Below are positions 27,609 to 37,200 of a stretch of 64,000 nt of DNA, one piece after another; within the stretch, counting starts at the first letter, position 1; each line of letters opens with the position of its first letter. Source of the stretch: Chitinophaga costaii (GTDB taxonomy: Bacteria > Bacteroidota > Bacteroidia > Chitinophagales > Chitinophagaceae); assembly GCF_900094705.1 (NCBI RefSeq), contig NZ_FMAR01000004.1, forward strand, positions 1-64,000, read 5' to 3'. A program made the translations under genes and the position numbers. Under the pieces are notes generated by a model, which saw nothing but the letters and a program-made list of their open reading frames with translations, did not search any database and was not told the origin of the DNA.

Positions 27609-30600
27609 TTAGAAGCCTACATTTAAACCAAAAGTAAGCGTGCGGCCATTGGCCAGGGTATTACGGTCTATACCTTGCAGGCCAGGATTATTGCCATTAG
27701 AAGATACTTCCGGATCAGGACCAGGGTATTTAGTCCATATGCCCAGGTTGTTGCTGCTCACGTACAGTTTTACACTGCTTAGATGCGTGCTTGTCAATAC
27801 GTTGCCCGGCAGGTAATAAGCCAGCGTTACACTGCGCAGTTTAATGAAGTCGCCTTTAAATACATTCACATCCAGCGGGAAGGAAGAGCCGTTGGATATG
27901 TTATCGCCATACACCACTCTAGGTACATCTGTTTTCTGGTTGGGAGTATTCCAGGCATGGAGTACGTCGGTAGAGTTATTCCAGTAACGCTGGTCTTTCA
28001 AACCTGCATTAGTACCGTAATATACATAGTTGCCTGCCTGGAACGTGGCGAGTATACCGAGTTCAAAAGATTTGTAACGGAACGTATTATCCCAGCCGCC
28101 AAAAAAAGTAGGATTTGTTTTCTTGTAGGCAACGGCGTCTGCGCCAGAAACGCTGCGGGTAGTGGTTTTGCCATCGGTAGTCATCCATTTGTTGGCTAAG
28201 CCATCCCCGCCGCCGTATAAGGAAAACTCAAATTTCTGGCCGTCAGCAGCAACAAAAATTCTTTTACCATTGGCAGGATCTACGCCAGCAGTGCGGGTTA
28301 CGAATATCATCCCGATCGGATCTCCAACTTTTTGAACGCTCACGCTTTCCAGACCAGAGGTCTGGGAAATGATCTGGGTGGCGCCATCATACAGATTGGT
28401 GATCTTATTACGGTTAAAGGAAATATTAAAATCAGAATTCCATGTAAAATTTTTATGGTTAATAATAGTGGCACCCAATGCAATTTCTTCGCCGGTATTG
28501 TACATGCTGCCAATGTTCTTAGGAATGGTTGTTGGCACACCTGCGGATGGTGGCATAGGTACAAAAAGGATCAAACCATCCACATTGTTACGGTACCAGT
28601 TAAATTCACCATGGAGGCGGCTGTCGAATAAGCCAAAGGAAAGCCCAATGTTTAACTGCTTGCTGGTTTCCCAGGTCAGGTAATCATTACCAGCCTGGCT
28701 GTAGTACAGGGTAGGATCTCCATTGTACAATTTACTGCCATAGAATGAAAAGGATTTAAAGTCACTAATGCTGGCATTACCTACCTTACCATAACTGGCC
28801 TTCAGTTTCAGGTCGTTCAGCGTTTTGCCCAGGGAACTATGCGACCAGAAGTTTTCGTTGCTAACCGTCCATCCGGCAGATAGGCCATAAAAATTACCAT
28901 ACTTGGCATTCTTACCCAGGTTAGAGTTACCATCCCGGCGTAGGTTAGCGGAGATGAAATATTTCTCTGCGTAATTATAGTTCAAACGTCCAAATTCGGA
29001 TACAAGGTAATTATAGGTATTTACGGGTGATGAGATTGGATTGGTCGTCTGCCAGCCACCTTCTACGTTGTTAAATAAGGGGTCGTTCTGGCCTGTGCGG
29101 TCTATGCCAAACAGCTCCTTGGTAGATTTTTCTTCTTCGGTACCGCCCAGTAAACTAAAGCTATGTTTACCAAATGATTTATCGAACTGGATTGTATTAT
29201 CCCATACCCAGCGGTTATAAATGCCAGTGGCATTAATCGCTTCTGCGGTGGGGGAGGCATCGCCGGAAATGGGGTTTTCGTAAAGCTCATTATCGATGTG
29301 GTTCTGGTCAATGCCATATTGCGTGCGCAGGGTTACCCAGGAAAATGGTCTTAACTGTGCATAGATGCTGGATTGAATATGGTTATTGATAGAGTTAGAG
29401 CGGTCCAGGTCCAGTATTACCTGAGGGTTATAGATACCGCTTTGCACCCCTACATTGCCCATCGTGCCTATCACGCCTCCGTCTACGTTATAAGAGCCGT
29501 CGTTCAGATAAGGCGATACGTTGGGGCCGGTAAGGAAGGCCAGGCGGGCCAGGCCGCCAGAGTTAAATGCTTCCCCTTCTAGTGAACCGGAAGAGTTGGC
29601 CGACAGGTTCTTTTCGTTGGCATAGGAAATTTTGCCGCCTATTGTAAGTATTGAACCTACTTTCTGGTCTATATTGAAGAGTATATTTTTTCTTACAAAT
29701 TCATTTCTTCTGAGAATGCCTTGCTGATCAGTAAAGCCGGCAGACATGTAATAAGTAGTTTTGTCGTTCGCCCCGCTGATGCTGATGGCGTGGCTGTGCG
29801 AAACAGCTTTGCGGTATACTACATCCAGCCAGTTCGTATTGATTGGGTTGCCGTTTTTATCTTCGTTAATGGCGAAGCTGGTACCAAGATTTTTCCCATC
29901 GGCTGCTGCATGGGCAATGCCTAAATTCTTATTGTCTACATACTGTTGTGCATTCAGGAGTTTTGGTAAGCGTTGCGCCTGTGCTTCGCCTACCCAGCCG
30001 CTATAAGTTACTTTGGCTTTGCCTTGTTTACCTTTTTTGGTGGTCACGAATACCACGCCGTTGGCGCCGCGGCTGCCGTAAATGGAAGTCGCTGCAGCAT
30101 CTTTCGCAATGTCTATACTTTCAATATCGTTCGGATTGATGCCGGCCAGGGGGTTAGTGGGGGCAGCCGTGGAACCGATATCGCCGGTAAAAGATACCAC
30201 CCCATCAATCACGATCAGGGGGTAAGAGCTGAGCGAAATACTGTTGGTACCGCGGATGCGAAATACCGGTGGGTTGTTTACCACGCCGTTTGGCACGGTA
30301 ATCTGCACGCCCGCCACGCGCCCGCCCAAAGCCCCGTCGAAACTTTGTACCGGCTGTTGTGCAATGGCGGTGCCTTTTACCGTACCAATGCTACCTGTTA
30401 TTTCCACTCTTTTTTGCGTACCATACCCAACCACCACCACTTCAGAAAGCGATTTGTTATCCGGTTTAATTTTGATGGTAATGTCGGAAGCGTCGGTGAG
30501 GCTTACCGTTTGCGATTCATAGCCGATAAAGGATACTTTCACCGCCTTCGTGCCCTCCGGAATGTTCAGGGAAAACAGCCCGGTGGCATTGGTAACGGTG

Positions 30601-30752
30601 CCGGTTCTGGTGCCAGGGATAGCCACGGTTACCCCTGCCAGTGGAACGCCGGTTTCATCGATGATCTTTCCCGTAACAGTACGGTTGTTCTGTGCCAATA
30701 CTTGCGAAGCAAGCGTTAGCACGAAGGCTACTAAAACTAGTAGTTTCTTCAT
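27609..30752 (-). CDS. SusC/RagA-family TonB-linked outer-membrane transporter
   Basis: TonB-dependent importer that pairs with the SusD-like lipoprotein. About 1047 residues: signal peptide (MKKLLVLVAFVLTLASQVLAQ), a carboxypeptidase-regulatory-like domain (TVTGKIIDETGVPLAGVTVAIPG) near 25-105, and a plug with the SusC-specific VVVVGYGTQKR and TNSISLSSYPLIVIDGV. A large barrel follows, ending in LNVGF with terminal Phe. Start taken at the ATG beginning MKKLL; another ATG lies two codons upstream. There is no FecR/sigma-factor pair next to it and no N-terminal STN domain, so regulation is not through the usual ECF system. The xylose genes nearby allow, but do not prove, a xylo-oligosaccharide role. 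Confidence 0.96.
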   Translation of the reverse strand: MKKLLVLVAFVLTLASQVLAQNNRTVTGKIIDETGVPLAGVTVAIPGTRTGTVTNATGLFSLNIPEGTKAVKVSFIGYESQTVSLTDASDITIKIKPDNKSLSEVVVVGYGTQKRVEITGSIGTVKGTAIAQQPVQSFDGALGGRVAGVQITVPNGVVNNPPVFRIRGTNSISLSSYPLIVIDGVVSFTGDIGSTAAPTNPLAGINPNDIESIDIAKDAAATSIYGSRGANGVVFVTTKKGKQGKAKVTYSGWVGEAQAQRLPKLLNAQQYVDNKNLGIAHAAADGKNLGTSFAINEDKNGNPINTNWLDVVYRKAVSHSHAISISGANDKTTYYMSAGFTDQQGILRRNEFVRKNILFNIDQKVGSILTIGGKISYANEKNLSANSSGSLEGEAFNSGGLARLAFLTGPNVSPYLNDGSYNVDGGVIGTMGNVGVQSGIYNPQVILDLDRSNSINNHIQSSIYAQLRPFSWVTLRTQYGIDQNHIDNELYENPISGDASPTAEAINATGIYNRWVWDNTIQFDKSFGKHSFSLLGGTEEEKSTKELFGIDRTGQNDPLFNNVEGGWQTTNPISSPVNTYNYLVSEFGRLNYNYAEKYFISANLRRDGNSNLGKNAKYGNFYGLSAGWTVSNENFWSHSSLGKTLNDLKLKASYGKVGNASISDFKSFSFYGSKLYNGDPTLYYSQAGNDYLTWETSKQLNIGLSFGLFDSRLHGEFNWYRNNVDGLILFVPMPPSAGVPTTIPKNIGSMYNTGEEIALGATIINHKNFTWNSDFNISFNRNKITNLYDGATQIISQTSGLESVSVQKVGDPIGMIFVTRTAGVDPANGKRIFVAADGQKFEFSLYGGGDGLANKWMTTDGKTTTRSVSGADAVAYKKTNPTFFGGWDNTFRYKSFELGILATFQAGNYVYYGTNAGLKDQRYWNNSTDVLHAWNTPNQKTDVPRVVYGDNISNGSSFPLDVNVFKGDFIKLRSVTLAYYLPGNVLTSTHLSSVKLYVSSNNLGIWTKYPGPDPEVSSNGNNPGLQGIDRNTLANGRTLTFGLNVGF

Positions 30753-30758
30753 GTGCAT

Positions 30759-31498
30759 CTGGATTTTGGTTGTTAATAAAAAAGATATAGCTGCACTGTC
30801 ATGATAGGGAAGGAGTCCTAATCATTATAAATGCCTGCAAAATTCTTGTTGATCGCAATTGCTATTTATGAGCATAATGACTTGGTACGCAGACAAGTTT
30901 TTTTGCGCCTACGGATTGCTCGAATAATAAGAGTTGAAGACCTGCATGTGGTCAGGTCGTTATTGCAACATTGGTGGTTAAAATGCTGATTTCGTTGTTT
31001 TTAAAAAATTAGACTTTGGTTTAAGTATGTTTATTGGCCGCTACAAGTGCCAGTAAGGTTAATTATTATAACATGTTGTCATGGTAAATAATATTTGGGG
31101 ATCATACGATCCTAGAACAAATTTATAAAATCGTTGATTAGACTGTTATTGGGTGGTAATTAGATTTTGGATCAATAGCAATGTTGGCGTTAATCAAATT
31201 TAAATAGTTAATCACTTTCCATCAGGGTTGTTGCTGATTTTGATTGTGGCTAATGCTCGGAAGTGAAATTAACAAAACGTATTAGTATTTACAAATTTTT
31301 TTCAGCGGTAGGGCGCAGCGGCCTTTGTTTGGGGGAAAATGTGGAAAAAAACGAGATGTACGAATAGCTGTAGCTGAATATATGGGATTGTTAAGGATAT
31401 TTATTAGCTTAGGTAGGTGTAACCGGCTTTGCGACCTGTCGGTTCAAAATTTGGCTGCGAATTTGATAAAGTATTCCCACACACGTAGTTCTATCAAC
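30759..31498. other. Long AT-rich intergenic region upstream of the SusC and AI-2E-family genes
   Basis: About 740 bp between two divergent genes with no convincing ORF. On the minus strand two TAAATTTG sequences (31118-31125 and 31195-31202) fit the -7 element, but neither has a clear -33 partner. A short GGATC-ATAC-GATCC inverted repeat lies at 31099-31112. A long untranslated leader for the SusC/D transcript is possible. An in-frame TTG at 31325 that would extend the downstream permease was not accepted. Confidence 0.5.
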
Positions 31499-32557
31499 AT
31501 GAGATCCGTAAAACTTGCTTTCTACGCCAGGTTGGCTTTGATCCTACATGCACTGGCTCTTATTCTGTTATGCATGTACCTTGGTAAGACCATTCTTATT
31601 CCCTTATTTTTTGCCCTGCTCATTTCTTTTCTGCTTTATCCGCTGGCCCTGCTCATGGAAACTAAACTGAAGTTTCCAAGGCCCCTGGCCTCCATCCTGT
31701 CGGTGCTGACTTTTGTGATATCGGTGGGGTTGTTGATCTTTATCATCAGCCGGCAGATGGTGCACCTGTCTAAAGACCTGCCCCTGCTGCAAAGCCGCAT
31801 TACCGGCACCCTGGCAGAGCTGAAAGACTGGGTGGGCGATCGCTATCACCTGAACGATGCACAGCAAATGGAATACATCAATAAATCGGTGAACGGGATG
31901 ATGGGTGGCTTGGCAAATTCCATCGGCACTACTTTCGTGGGCGCCTTAGAATCGGTCGTATTGTTTTTGTTCTTCCTGATCTTTATTTATTTTATACTGG
32001 ATCACCGCCGCTTGCTCATGAATTTTGTGATGGCGCTGGTGAACCGGGAACACCGGTTAAAGGTACAGGAAGTAGTGGTAAGCGTACGTTCGCTGATCAA
32101 TAGATATATTATCGGGCTGCTATCGGAAATGCTTATCCTGTTTGTGCTGATACTGGTGGCGCTTTTGATCTTCGGTATTAAATACGCGGTGCTGATAGCC
32201 GTAGTGGCGGCAGTACTTAATATTATTCCTTACCTCGGCATTTACACGGCCATGGCTTTCAGTATGCTCATTACCTATGCAGGCGGCAGCGGCAGCCAGG
32301 CCATTACCATTGCCATTGTAATGATTGTAGCCCACTTCATTGATGCTAATATTATTCTTCCCCGCATTGTGGGCGGACAGGTGAAGATCAATCCATTGGT
32401 GACCATCGTGGCAGTACTTACCGGGCACCTGGTATGGGGCATTCCCGGTATGTTTTTGTTTATCCCGCTGACGGCCATCATCCGCATTATCAGTGAAAAA
32501 GTAGATGAACTAAAACCCTGGGCCATCCTCATTAGTACAGACGAGCAAGAATTATAG
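31499..32557 (+). CDS. AI-2E family (PerM-like) membrane transporter
   Basis: A 352-residue polytopic inner-membrane protein. Family features: two N-terminal helices (ALILHALALILLCMYLGKTILIPLFFALLISFLLYPL), a third helix, a cytosolic or periplasmic middle part, then a cluster of helices with FLFFLIFIYFILDHRR, IGLLSEMLILFVLILVALLIFGIKYAVLIAVVAAVLNIIPYLG and the conserved C-terminal DANIILPRIVGGQVKINPLVTIVAVLTGHLVWGIPGMFLFIPLTAI. Members have been linked to autoinducer-2 export, pH stress and ion antiport, so the substrate is open. The start is set at 31499 (MRSVKLAF), where the family homology begins. Confidence 0.9.
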   Translation: MRSVKLAFYARLALILHALALILLCMYLGKTILIPLFFALLISFLLYPLALLMETKLKFPRPLASILSVLTFVISVGLLIFIISRQMVHLSKDLPLLQSRITGTLAELKDWVGDRYHLNDAQQMEYINKSVNGMMGGLANSIGTTFVGALESVVLFLFFLIFIYFILDHRRLLMNFVMALVNREHRLKVQEVVVSVRSLINRYIIGLLSEMLILFVLILVALLIFGIKYAVLIAVVAAVLNIIPYLGIYTAMAFSMLITYAGGSGSQAITIAIVMIVAHFIDANIILPRIVGGQVKINPLVTIVAVLTGHLVWGIPGMFLFIPLTAIIRIISEKVDELKPWAILISTDEQEL

Positions 32558-32703
32558 TTAACCCCGATAATACATTAAATTATATTATAAAATAATATAA
32601 TATATCTATCTGTCGTTTTTTTGCTCATTTATCGCTGTGTGCTACGGAATACATGTAGAAAAAACCCTATCTTCAACGCTTGTATTCACGATTTTAAGCG
32701 CTT

Positions 32704-33972
32704 ATGGGACGTTTTCAGGGATTAGTTGGCATTATCCTGATATTAGGATTAGCTTTTTTATTCTCTAATAATAAAAGGAAGATCAATTACCGGCTGGTAA
32801 TTAGTGGAATTATCCTACAGGTGGTCATTGCTTTGCTGGTATTTAAGGTACCTCCGGTGATCTGGTTTTTCCAGCAGGTAGGCAAGGCCATGGGCAAGGT
32901 GGAAGCCTTTGCTCACCAGGGCGCGTCCTTTGTATATGGTGGTATTGGCGTGCAGGTGCCGGATGGCAGTATTCAGAATTATGGCACTGTGGCCAATGGT
33001 TTTGTATTTGCGTTTAATGTGACGGCTACTATTATTTTGGTATGTGCGCTGGTAGCTGTATTTTATCATTTCGGCATTATGCAGCGCATTGTAGCCCTTA
33101 TTGCCCGCGCCATGAATTGGGTGATGCGCGTAAGTGGGGCAGAAGCCCTGAGTAATGTGGCATCTGCCTTTGTAGGCCAGGTAGAAGCCCAAGTAATGAT
33201 ACGCCCTTACCTTAAAGGGATGACAAACAGTGAACTGCTGGCTTCTATGAGTGGTAGCCTGGCTTGTATTGCAGGCGGCATCCTGGTAGTGTATGCCAAT
33301 ATGGGGGCACAAGCAGGACTAGACCTGGCCCCTAAGCTCATCACGGCCAGCCTCATGGCTGCGCCAGGTGCGCTGGTGATCTCCAAGATCGTATTTCCAG
33401 AAACAGCGGATAGTCAAACCATGGGTACCGTAAAACTGGAAGTGAAAAGCAATTATACCAATGTGATAGATGCTATCTCTCACGGGGCAGGCGACGGTTT
33501 TAAAATAGCGATGAATGTAATTGCTATGCTGATAGGGTTTATCGCCGTAATAGCGCTGCTTAACTACTCGTTGCTGAAAATAGGCCACCTTTTTAGCCCG
33601 CATTTCGATCTTACCCTGGATTATATTTTTGGTAATCTCTTTTACCCTATGGCCTGGTCTATGGGCGTGCCGGATAGCGATGTACATAGTGTTGCTACCT
33701 TGCTGGGGCAAAAACTTACGGTGAATGAGTTTGTAGCCTTTAAAAGCCTTACCAGCAAAACTGTACCCATTCTAACAGACAAGGGCCTGCTGATTGTAAG
33801 CATTGCTATCTGCGGGTTTGCAAATTTCAGCAGCGTGGGTATGCAGATTGGCGGTATAGGAGAGATTGCACCAGAACGCCGCGCCGATCTTGCCAAGCTG
33901 GGATTAAAAGCGCTTTTTTGCGGCACACTGGCCTCTTATCTTTCGGCCACCATTGCGGGTATTCTTATGTAA
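32704..33972 (+). CDS. Concentrative nucleoside transporter (NupC/CNT family)
   Basis: Inner-membrane symporter that imports nucleosides with sodium or protons. The 422 residues begin with three helices (LVGIILILGLAFLFSNNKR...) and carry CNT signatures: GASFVYGG, VGQVEAQVMIRPYLKGMTNSELLASMSGSLACIAGGILVVYANMG, KLTVNEFVAF and ICGFANFSSVGMQIGGIGEIAPERR. The length and motif order fit NupC. It is a single gene between the AI-2E-family gene (146 bp upstream) and a convergent DUF218 gene. An AT-only inverted repeat (32579-32601) lies in the upstream gap. Confidence 0.94.
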   Translation: MGRFQGLVGIILILGLAFLFSNNKRKINYRLVISGIILQVVIALLVFKVPPVIWFFQQVGKAMGKVEAFAHQGASFVYGGIGVQVPDGSIQNYGTVANGFVFAFNVTATIILVCALVAVFYHFGIMQRIVALIARAMNWVMRVSGAEALSNVASAFVGQVEAQVMIRPYLKGMTNSELLASMSGSLACIAGGILVVYANMGAQAGLDLAPKLITASLMAAPGALVISKIVFPETADSQTMGTVKLEVKSNYTNVIDAISHGAGDGFKIAMNVIAMLIGFIAVIALLNYSLLKIGHLFSPHFDLTLDYIFGNLFYPMAWSMGVPDSDVHSVATLLGQKLTVNEFVAFKSLTSKTVPILTDKGLLIVSIAICGFANFSSVGMQIGGIGEIAPERRADLAKLGLKALFCGTLASYLSATIAGILM

Positions 33973-34080
33973 AGGCATGATAACGCTTTTATACACTTCG
34001 TAATAATACCTTTGCTGAATTGCTCCCTTTCATACACCTTGAAAAAAATACCTGTACATCATTCACCACGAATGAGCCTA

Positions 34081-35325
34081 CTACGGGTCTAATGGGTCCA
34101 TCGGATCTGGCTGGAGATTGTTCAGCAAGGGAAGGAATATCGTTTCTTCCCTGCCAGCTTTGTGCAATTCTTTGTATGGAGCATAGCCTAGTTCTTCCTT
34201 ACAGCGTCTTGCCATCCCAGAGGCTCCAATATAAAGCGATTGCAAAGCATCGCTCACGATGAGCAATGGTTGCTGAGAGGGCATGCCAAAGCGGTACCAC
34301 ATACGGGCGGCATTGCGCAGGTTTGTGGTAGTGTGGCGGGCGTAAGGCTCTATAAAAACCGCCTGGTCGGGAAGGCCAAGTTGCTGTACAAGGTATTTTT
34401 TCATCTCCACGGCTTCGGCGTAAGGCGTTTTGAATGGATGTACATGCCCGCCGGATACAATGATAAAAGGTGCCTCGTGCTTTTGGTAGTGTTCAGCCGC
34501 CAGGGCGCAGCGTTTGATGCCATTAGCGTCCAGGGGAGTGGTCAGCGTTTCCGGACCCTGGCCAGGTACCAGGATGGCGCTGTAAGGGTAATTGTTCCAT
34601 TGGATGTTGGCCAGCGCTTCATAAGGGGGGCGGTTGCTGCCACCGCGCAGGGGTTCGTAACGGGTTGCTTCGTCGCGCCCATTCAGTTCCAGGGCGGCGA
34701 TGGCGCTTTGCAAGGCCAGTGTGTAAAAGTCTCCTTTGTCCTTTCGCAATACAGTTTTCACTAGCTGCCGTACCTGCTGCACAGCACCCGGGTCACGGAA
34801 ACGGAAACTAATACTGTCTATCCTCGCATACCGGGGCGGCTTGCCCTGCAAATACACCGCCAATACCTGGTTAGTGCCTCGTACCACGTCCAGCCAGGAT
34901 TTACGAAGGTATTCGCTGTCTGCCAGATCTTCATAGAGGGGATAGGCATGCTGCTGGCGCAGGCGGGCAATAGTGCCTTGGAGGGCCGTGTCAGTACCCA
35001 GCAGGTGGATTAGCGCTGAGGCAGTATGGTCTGCATCAGGCACGGTCCACAGCAGCGGAGTTACCAGGCCGTTCAGGTCGTGACAGTCATTGGCTGCAGC
35101 AGTGGCCGCAGCGGCCCTTTGCCGGGCCAGCAGGTGTAGCGTAGGATCGTTGCGCAAACTCTTTCGCAGTGTTGCCTGCGACTGGATAGCGGCTATTAGC
35201 GGGAAAATTTTTTGGGTCCATTGTGTTCCAAAATTTTTAACAGGTGGTACTGCCGGCGCAGCGGCAGAAAGGGTATTGGCCAGCAGCAGACCCAACAAAA
35301 CCTGCCATAGATAACGTTTATTCAT
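34081..35325 (-). CDS. Exported YdcF/SanA-type DUF218 protein
   Basis: A 414-residue protein with a signal peptide (YLWQVLLGLLLANTLSAAA). The N-terminal half is helical and unrecognised. The C-terminal half (about residues 240-395) is a DUF218 domain: YSAILVPGQGPE, IIVSGGHVHPFKTPYAEAVEMKKYLVQQLGLPDQAVFIEPYARHTTTNLRNAARM and LLIVSDALQSLYI. DUF218 proteins such as SanA, ElyC and YdcF act in the cell envelope, but the biochemical role is poorly known. The two-part architecture is longer than simple SanA proteins. It is convergent with the nucleoside transporter. Confidence 0.85.
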   Translation of the reverse strand: MNKRYLWQVLLGLLLANTLSAAAPAVPPVKNFGTQWTQKIFPLIAAIQSQATLRKSLRNDPTLHLLARQRAAAATAAANDCHDLNGLVTPLLWTVPDADHTASALIHLLGTDTALQGTIARLRQQHAYPLYEDLADSEYLRKSWLDVVRGTNQVLAVYLQGKPPRYARIDSISFRFRDPGAVQQVRQLVKTVLRKDKGDFYTLALQSAIAALELNGRDEATRYEPLRGGSNRPPYEALANIQWNNYPYSAILVPGQGPETLTTPLDANGIKRCALAAEHYQKHEAPFIIVSGGHVHPFKTPYAEAVEMKKYLVQQLGLPDQAVFIEPYARHTTTNLRNAARMWYRFGMPSQQPLLIVSDALQSLYIGASGMARRCKEELGYAPYKELHKAGREETIFLPLLNNLQPDPMDPLDP

Positions 35326-35446
35326 AAGCCTATTTCAATGATAATCACCTCGCCACAAGGAGCGAAACCAAAATATATCACTTTTTTAGCACTTGACCCA
35401 AGAAGTAAAAGGGAAAAATCATGAAAATTCTTCGTAAAATCGCAGT

Positions 35447-36136
35447 ATGGAAGTGAAGTGGAAAAATGGAACCAGTCGCCCGGTAGCATACGCCGCACAA
35501 CATCCCTGGAAAGTTAACTGGCAAATACCTGCTTTTAAACGAAGAGTATTCATTGGCGTGGCCGGTCTCATTGCTATTTTGTCTTACCTGCCTGTATTTT
35601 TCCAGCATATTGAACAGCGTAATGGTTATGTGCTGCACGATTTTATACTGCGCTTGCTTCCCTCACACGATGTATCGGTCCCTATTTTTGTTTTGATATG
35701 GCTATCCGCAGGATATACCCTGTTCAGGGCCATGCAACAGCCGGAGGTTTTTATCTGTTTATTGTATGGATTCCTTTTTGTATGCCTGTCGCGCATTATT
35801 ACCATCTACCTCGTGGCATTAGACCCACCCATGGATCTTATTCAATTAAAAGACCCGCTGGCTAACCGGTTCTACGGTAAGGCAGGCTTTATCACGAAAG
35901 ATCTTTTTTACTCCGGGCATACCGCTAGCATGTGCCTGTTTGCCTATTGCCTGCGCGGCCCAAGGGAGAAGCTGCTGGCTGGGCTGGCGGCGGCAGCTGT
36001 AGGCATTTTACTGCTGGTGCAGCATGTGCATTACACCATAGACGTATTAACAGCGCCCATCCTTACCTATGCCTGTTACCGGGTAGCGGCCAGCCTGCCG
36101 GTGCTGCACCGTTCCTTACTGCGCAGGGTGGCTTAA
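35447..36136 (+). CDS. PAP2-like membrane phosphatase/transferase (sphingomyelin-synthase-like)
   Basis: A 229-residue protein with about five or six membrane helices. The active-site motifs are of the PAP2_C type found in sphingomyelin synthases and related lipid phosphatases: FYSGHTASM (with the first His) and HVHYTIDVLTAP (the His-His-Asp part). No substrate can be assigned; Bacteroidota make sphingolipids, so a role in lipid head-group turnover is plausible inference. It is a single gene, divergent from the DUF218 gene (121 bp between starts). Confidence 0.8.
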   Translation: MEVKWKNGTSRPVAYAAQHPWKVNWQIPAFKRRVFIGVAGLIAILSYLPVFFQHIEQRNGYVLHDFILRLLPSHDVSVPIFVLIWLSAGYTLFRAMQQPEVFICLLYGFLFVCLSRIITIYLVALDPPMDLIQLKDPLANRFYGKAGFITKDLFYSGHTASMCLFAYCLRGPREKLLAGLAAAAVGILLLVQHVHYTIDVLTAPILTYACYRVAASLPVLHRSLLRRVA

Positions 36137-36294
36137 CAATATTCCAGTCGCAATCAGGTGATGGCTTTGGCCTTGCGGTCAGGCCATTTTTTATAGCCAC
36201 CGCAACTGCCCGCCATTGCCCCCCCTCAAATAAATAGGCCCATAATGAATAGAATTATATAAATTGTAATTATTTTGCATATAAATTAGATTCT

Positions 36295-36906
36295 ATGGGA
36301 AAGCATATCGTTTTTATGCTGGCCGTTGTAGGGGCAGTATTGGTCAGCGTTTGGGTATTGGCGGGTGCAGGCCGGGAGAAATTCAGGCAGGGTTATTACA
36401 TAGATGCCAACAATAACCGGGTAGAGGGCTTCATTTATTTCAATGAAAATAATTATGATCACTTTTATTTCCGCCTGGGAACGGGTGGGCGGGCTGCGCG
36501 TATAGGCGTTGCCGTATCCAATGGTTTTGGATTTGATAACCGCAATTTCGTTGTACTGGAAGATGTACACTGGCAAACCAGTTTATGGCGCAATTATGCC
36601 CGCCGGGCTTTTGCCGAATTGTTGGTAGATGGACGCGTAAAATTATACCGCGTACTCAGCGAGGCAAACCAGCTTCACCCCATCACCGGAAAAGCCGGAG
36701 CCATACAGGTAGTTTCTAACTACCTGTTGCGCCGAGAGGGTGATTATACCTATTTGGCCCTATCGGAAAAGCGGCAACCATTCCGCCAGCAATTGTCGGA
36801 ATACTTGAAAGACAACCCGGCGATATCGGAACAGATATTGAAATCGGATAGCAGCGTTTTTGACCTGACGGGGGTTATTACCGCTTACAATAAAGGGGGG
36901 CAGTAA
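36295..36906 (+). CDS. Hypothetical protein with N-terminal membrane anchor
   Basis: 203 residues; residues about 4-24 form one hydrophobic segment (IVFMLAVVGAVLVSVWVLAGA), so it is membrane-anchored or exported. The following GYYIDANNNRVEGFIYFN resembles a motif seen in many uncharacterised Bacteroidota exported proteins (xGYYI...VxGxI). No catalytic motif is seen and I assign no function. It is a single gene between the PAP2-like and ROK genes. A weak hairpin lies downstream (36930-36973). Confidence 0.7.
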   Translation: MGKHIVFMLAVVGAVLVSVWVLAGAGREKFRQGYYIDANNNRVEGFIYFNENNYDHFYFRLGTGGRAARIGVAVSNGFGFDNRNFVVLEDVHWQTSLWRNYARRAFAELLVDGRVKLYRVLSEANQLHPITGKAGAIQVVSNYLLRREGDYTYLALSEKRQPFRQQLSEYLKDNPAISEQILKSDSSVFDLTGVITAYNKGGQ

Positions 36907-37200
36907 AAAAATAATTTTTGATGGAAAGGCCTGGTTGCTGTAAAAAAGTATGTTGCTTTTTGAAGCAGCCAGGTCTATACTATGTAGGCACAGCAAGCCC
37001 CGCACTGGCCCTGGTTGCGCTCCAACAAATTCCCTGAAAAATTTCTACCCATAGTATTTCTCAAAAAATACCATAACTTAGCCCCTGTTTGGTAAAACGA
37101 TTTAGCTGATCGGAGTAGGGGAAAAATTTCACTTTATGAAAAAGGTACGCCTCCCCCCGGCGGATGAATGGCCAATTAATCTGGACGTAAAATTTTCAGC

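Noticed and set aside
29973-30719. Plus-strand frame of 248 codons antisense to the SusC-like gene
   Set aside because: Aromatic- and basic-rich translation without domain; antisense to a clear TonB-linked protein.
31325-31498. N-terminal extension of the AI-2E-family permease
   Set aside because: It would need a TTG start, and the added 58 residues do not resemble the family; homology begins at the ATG at 31499.
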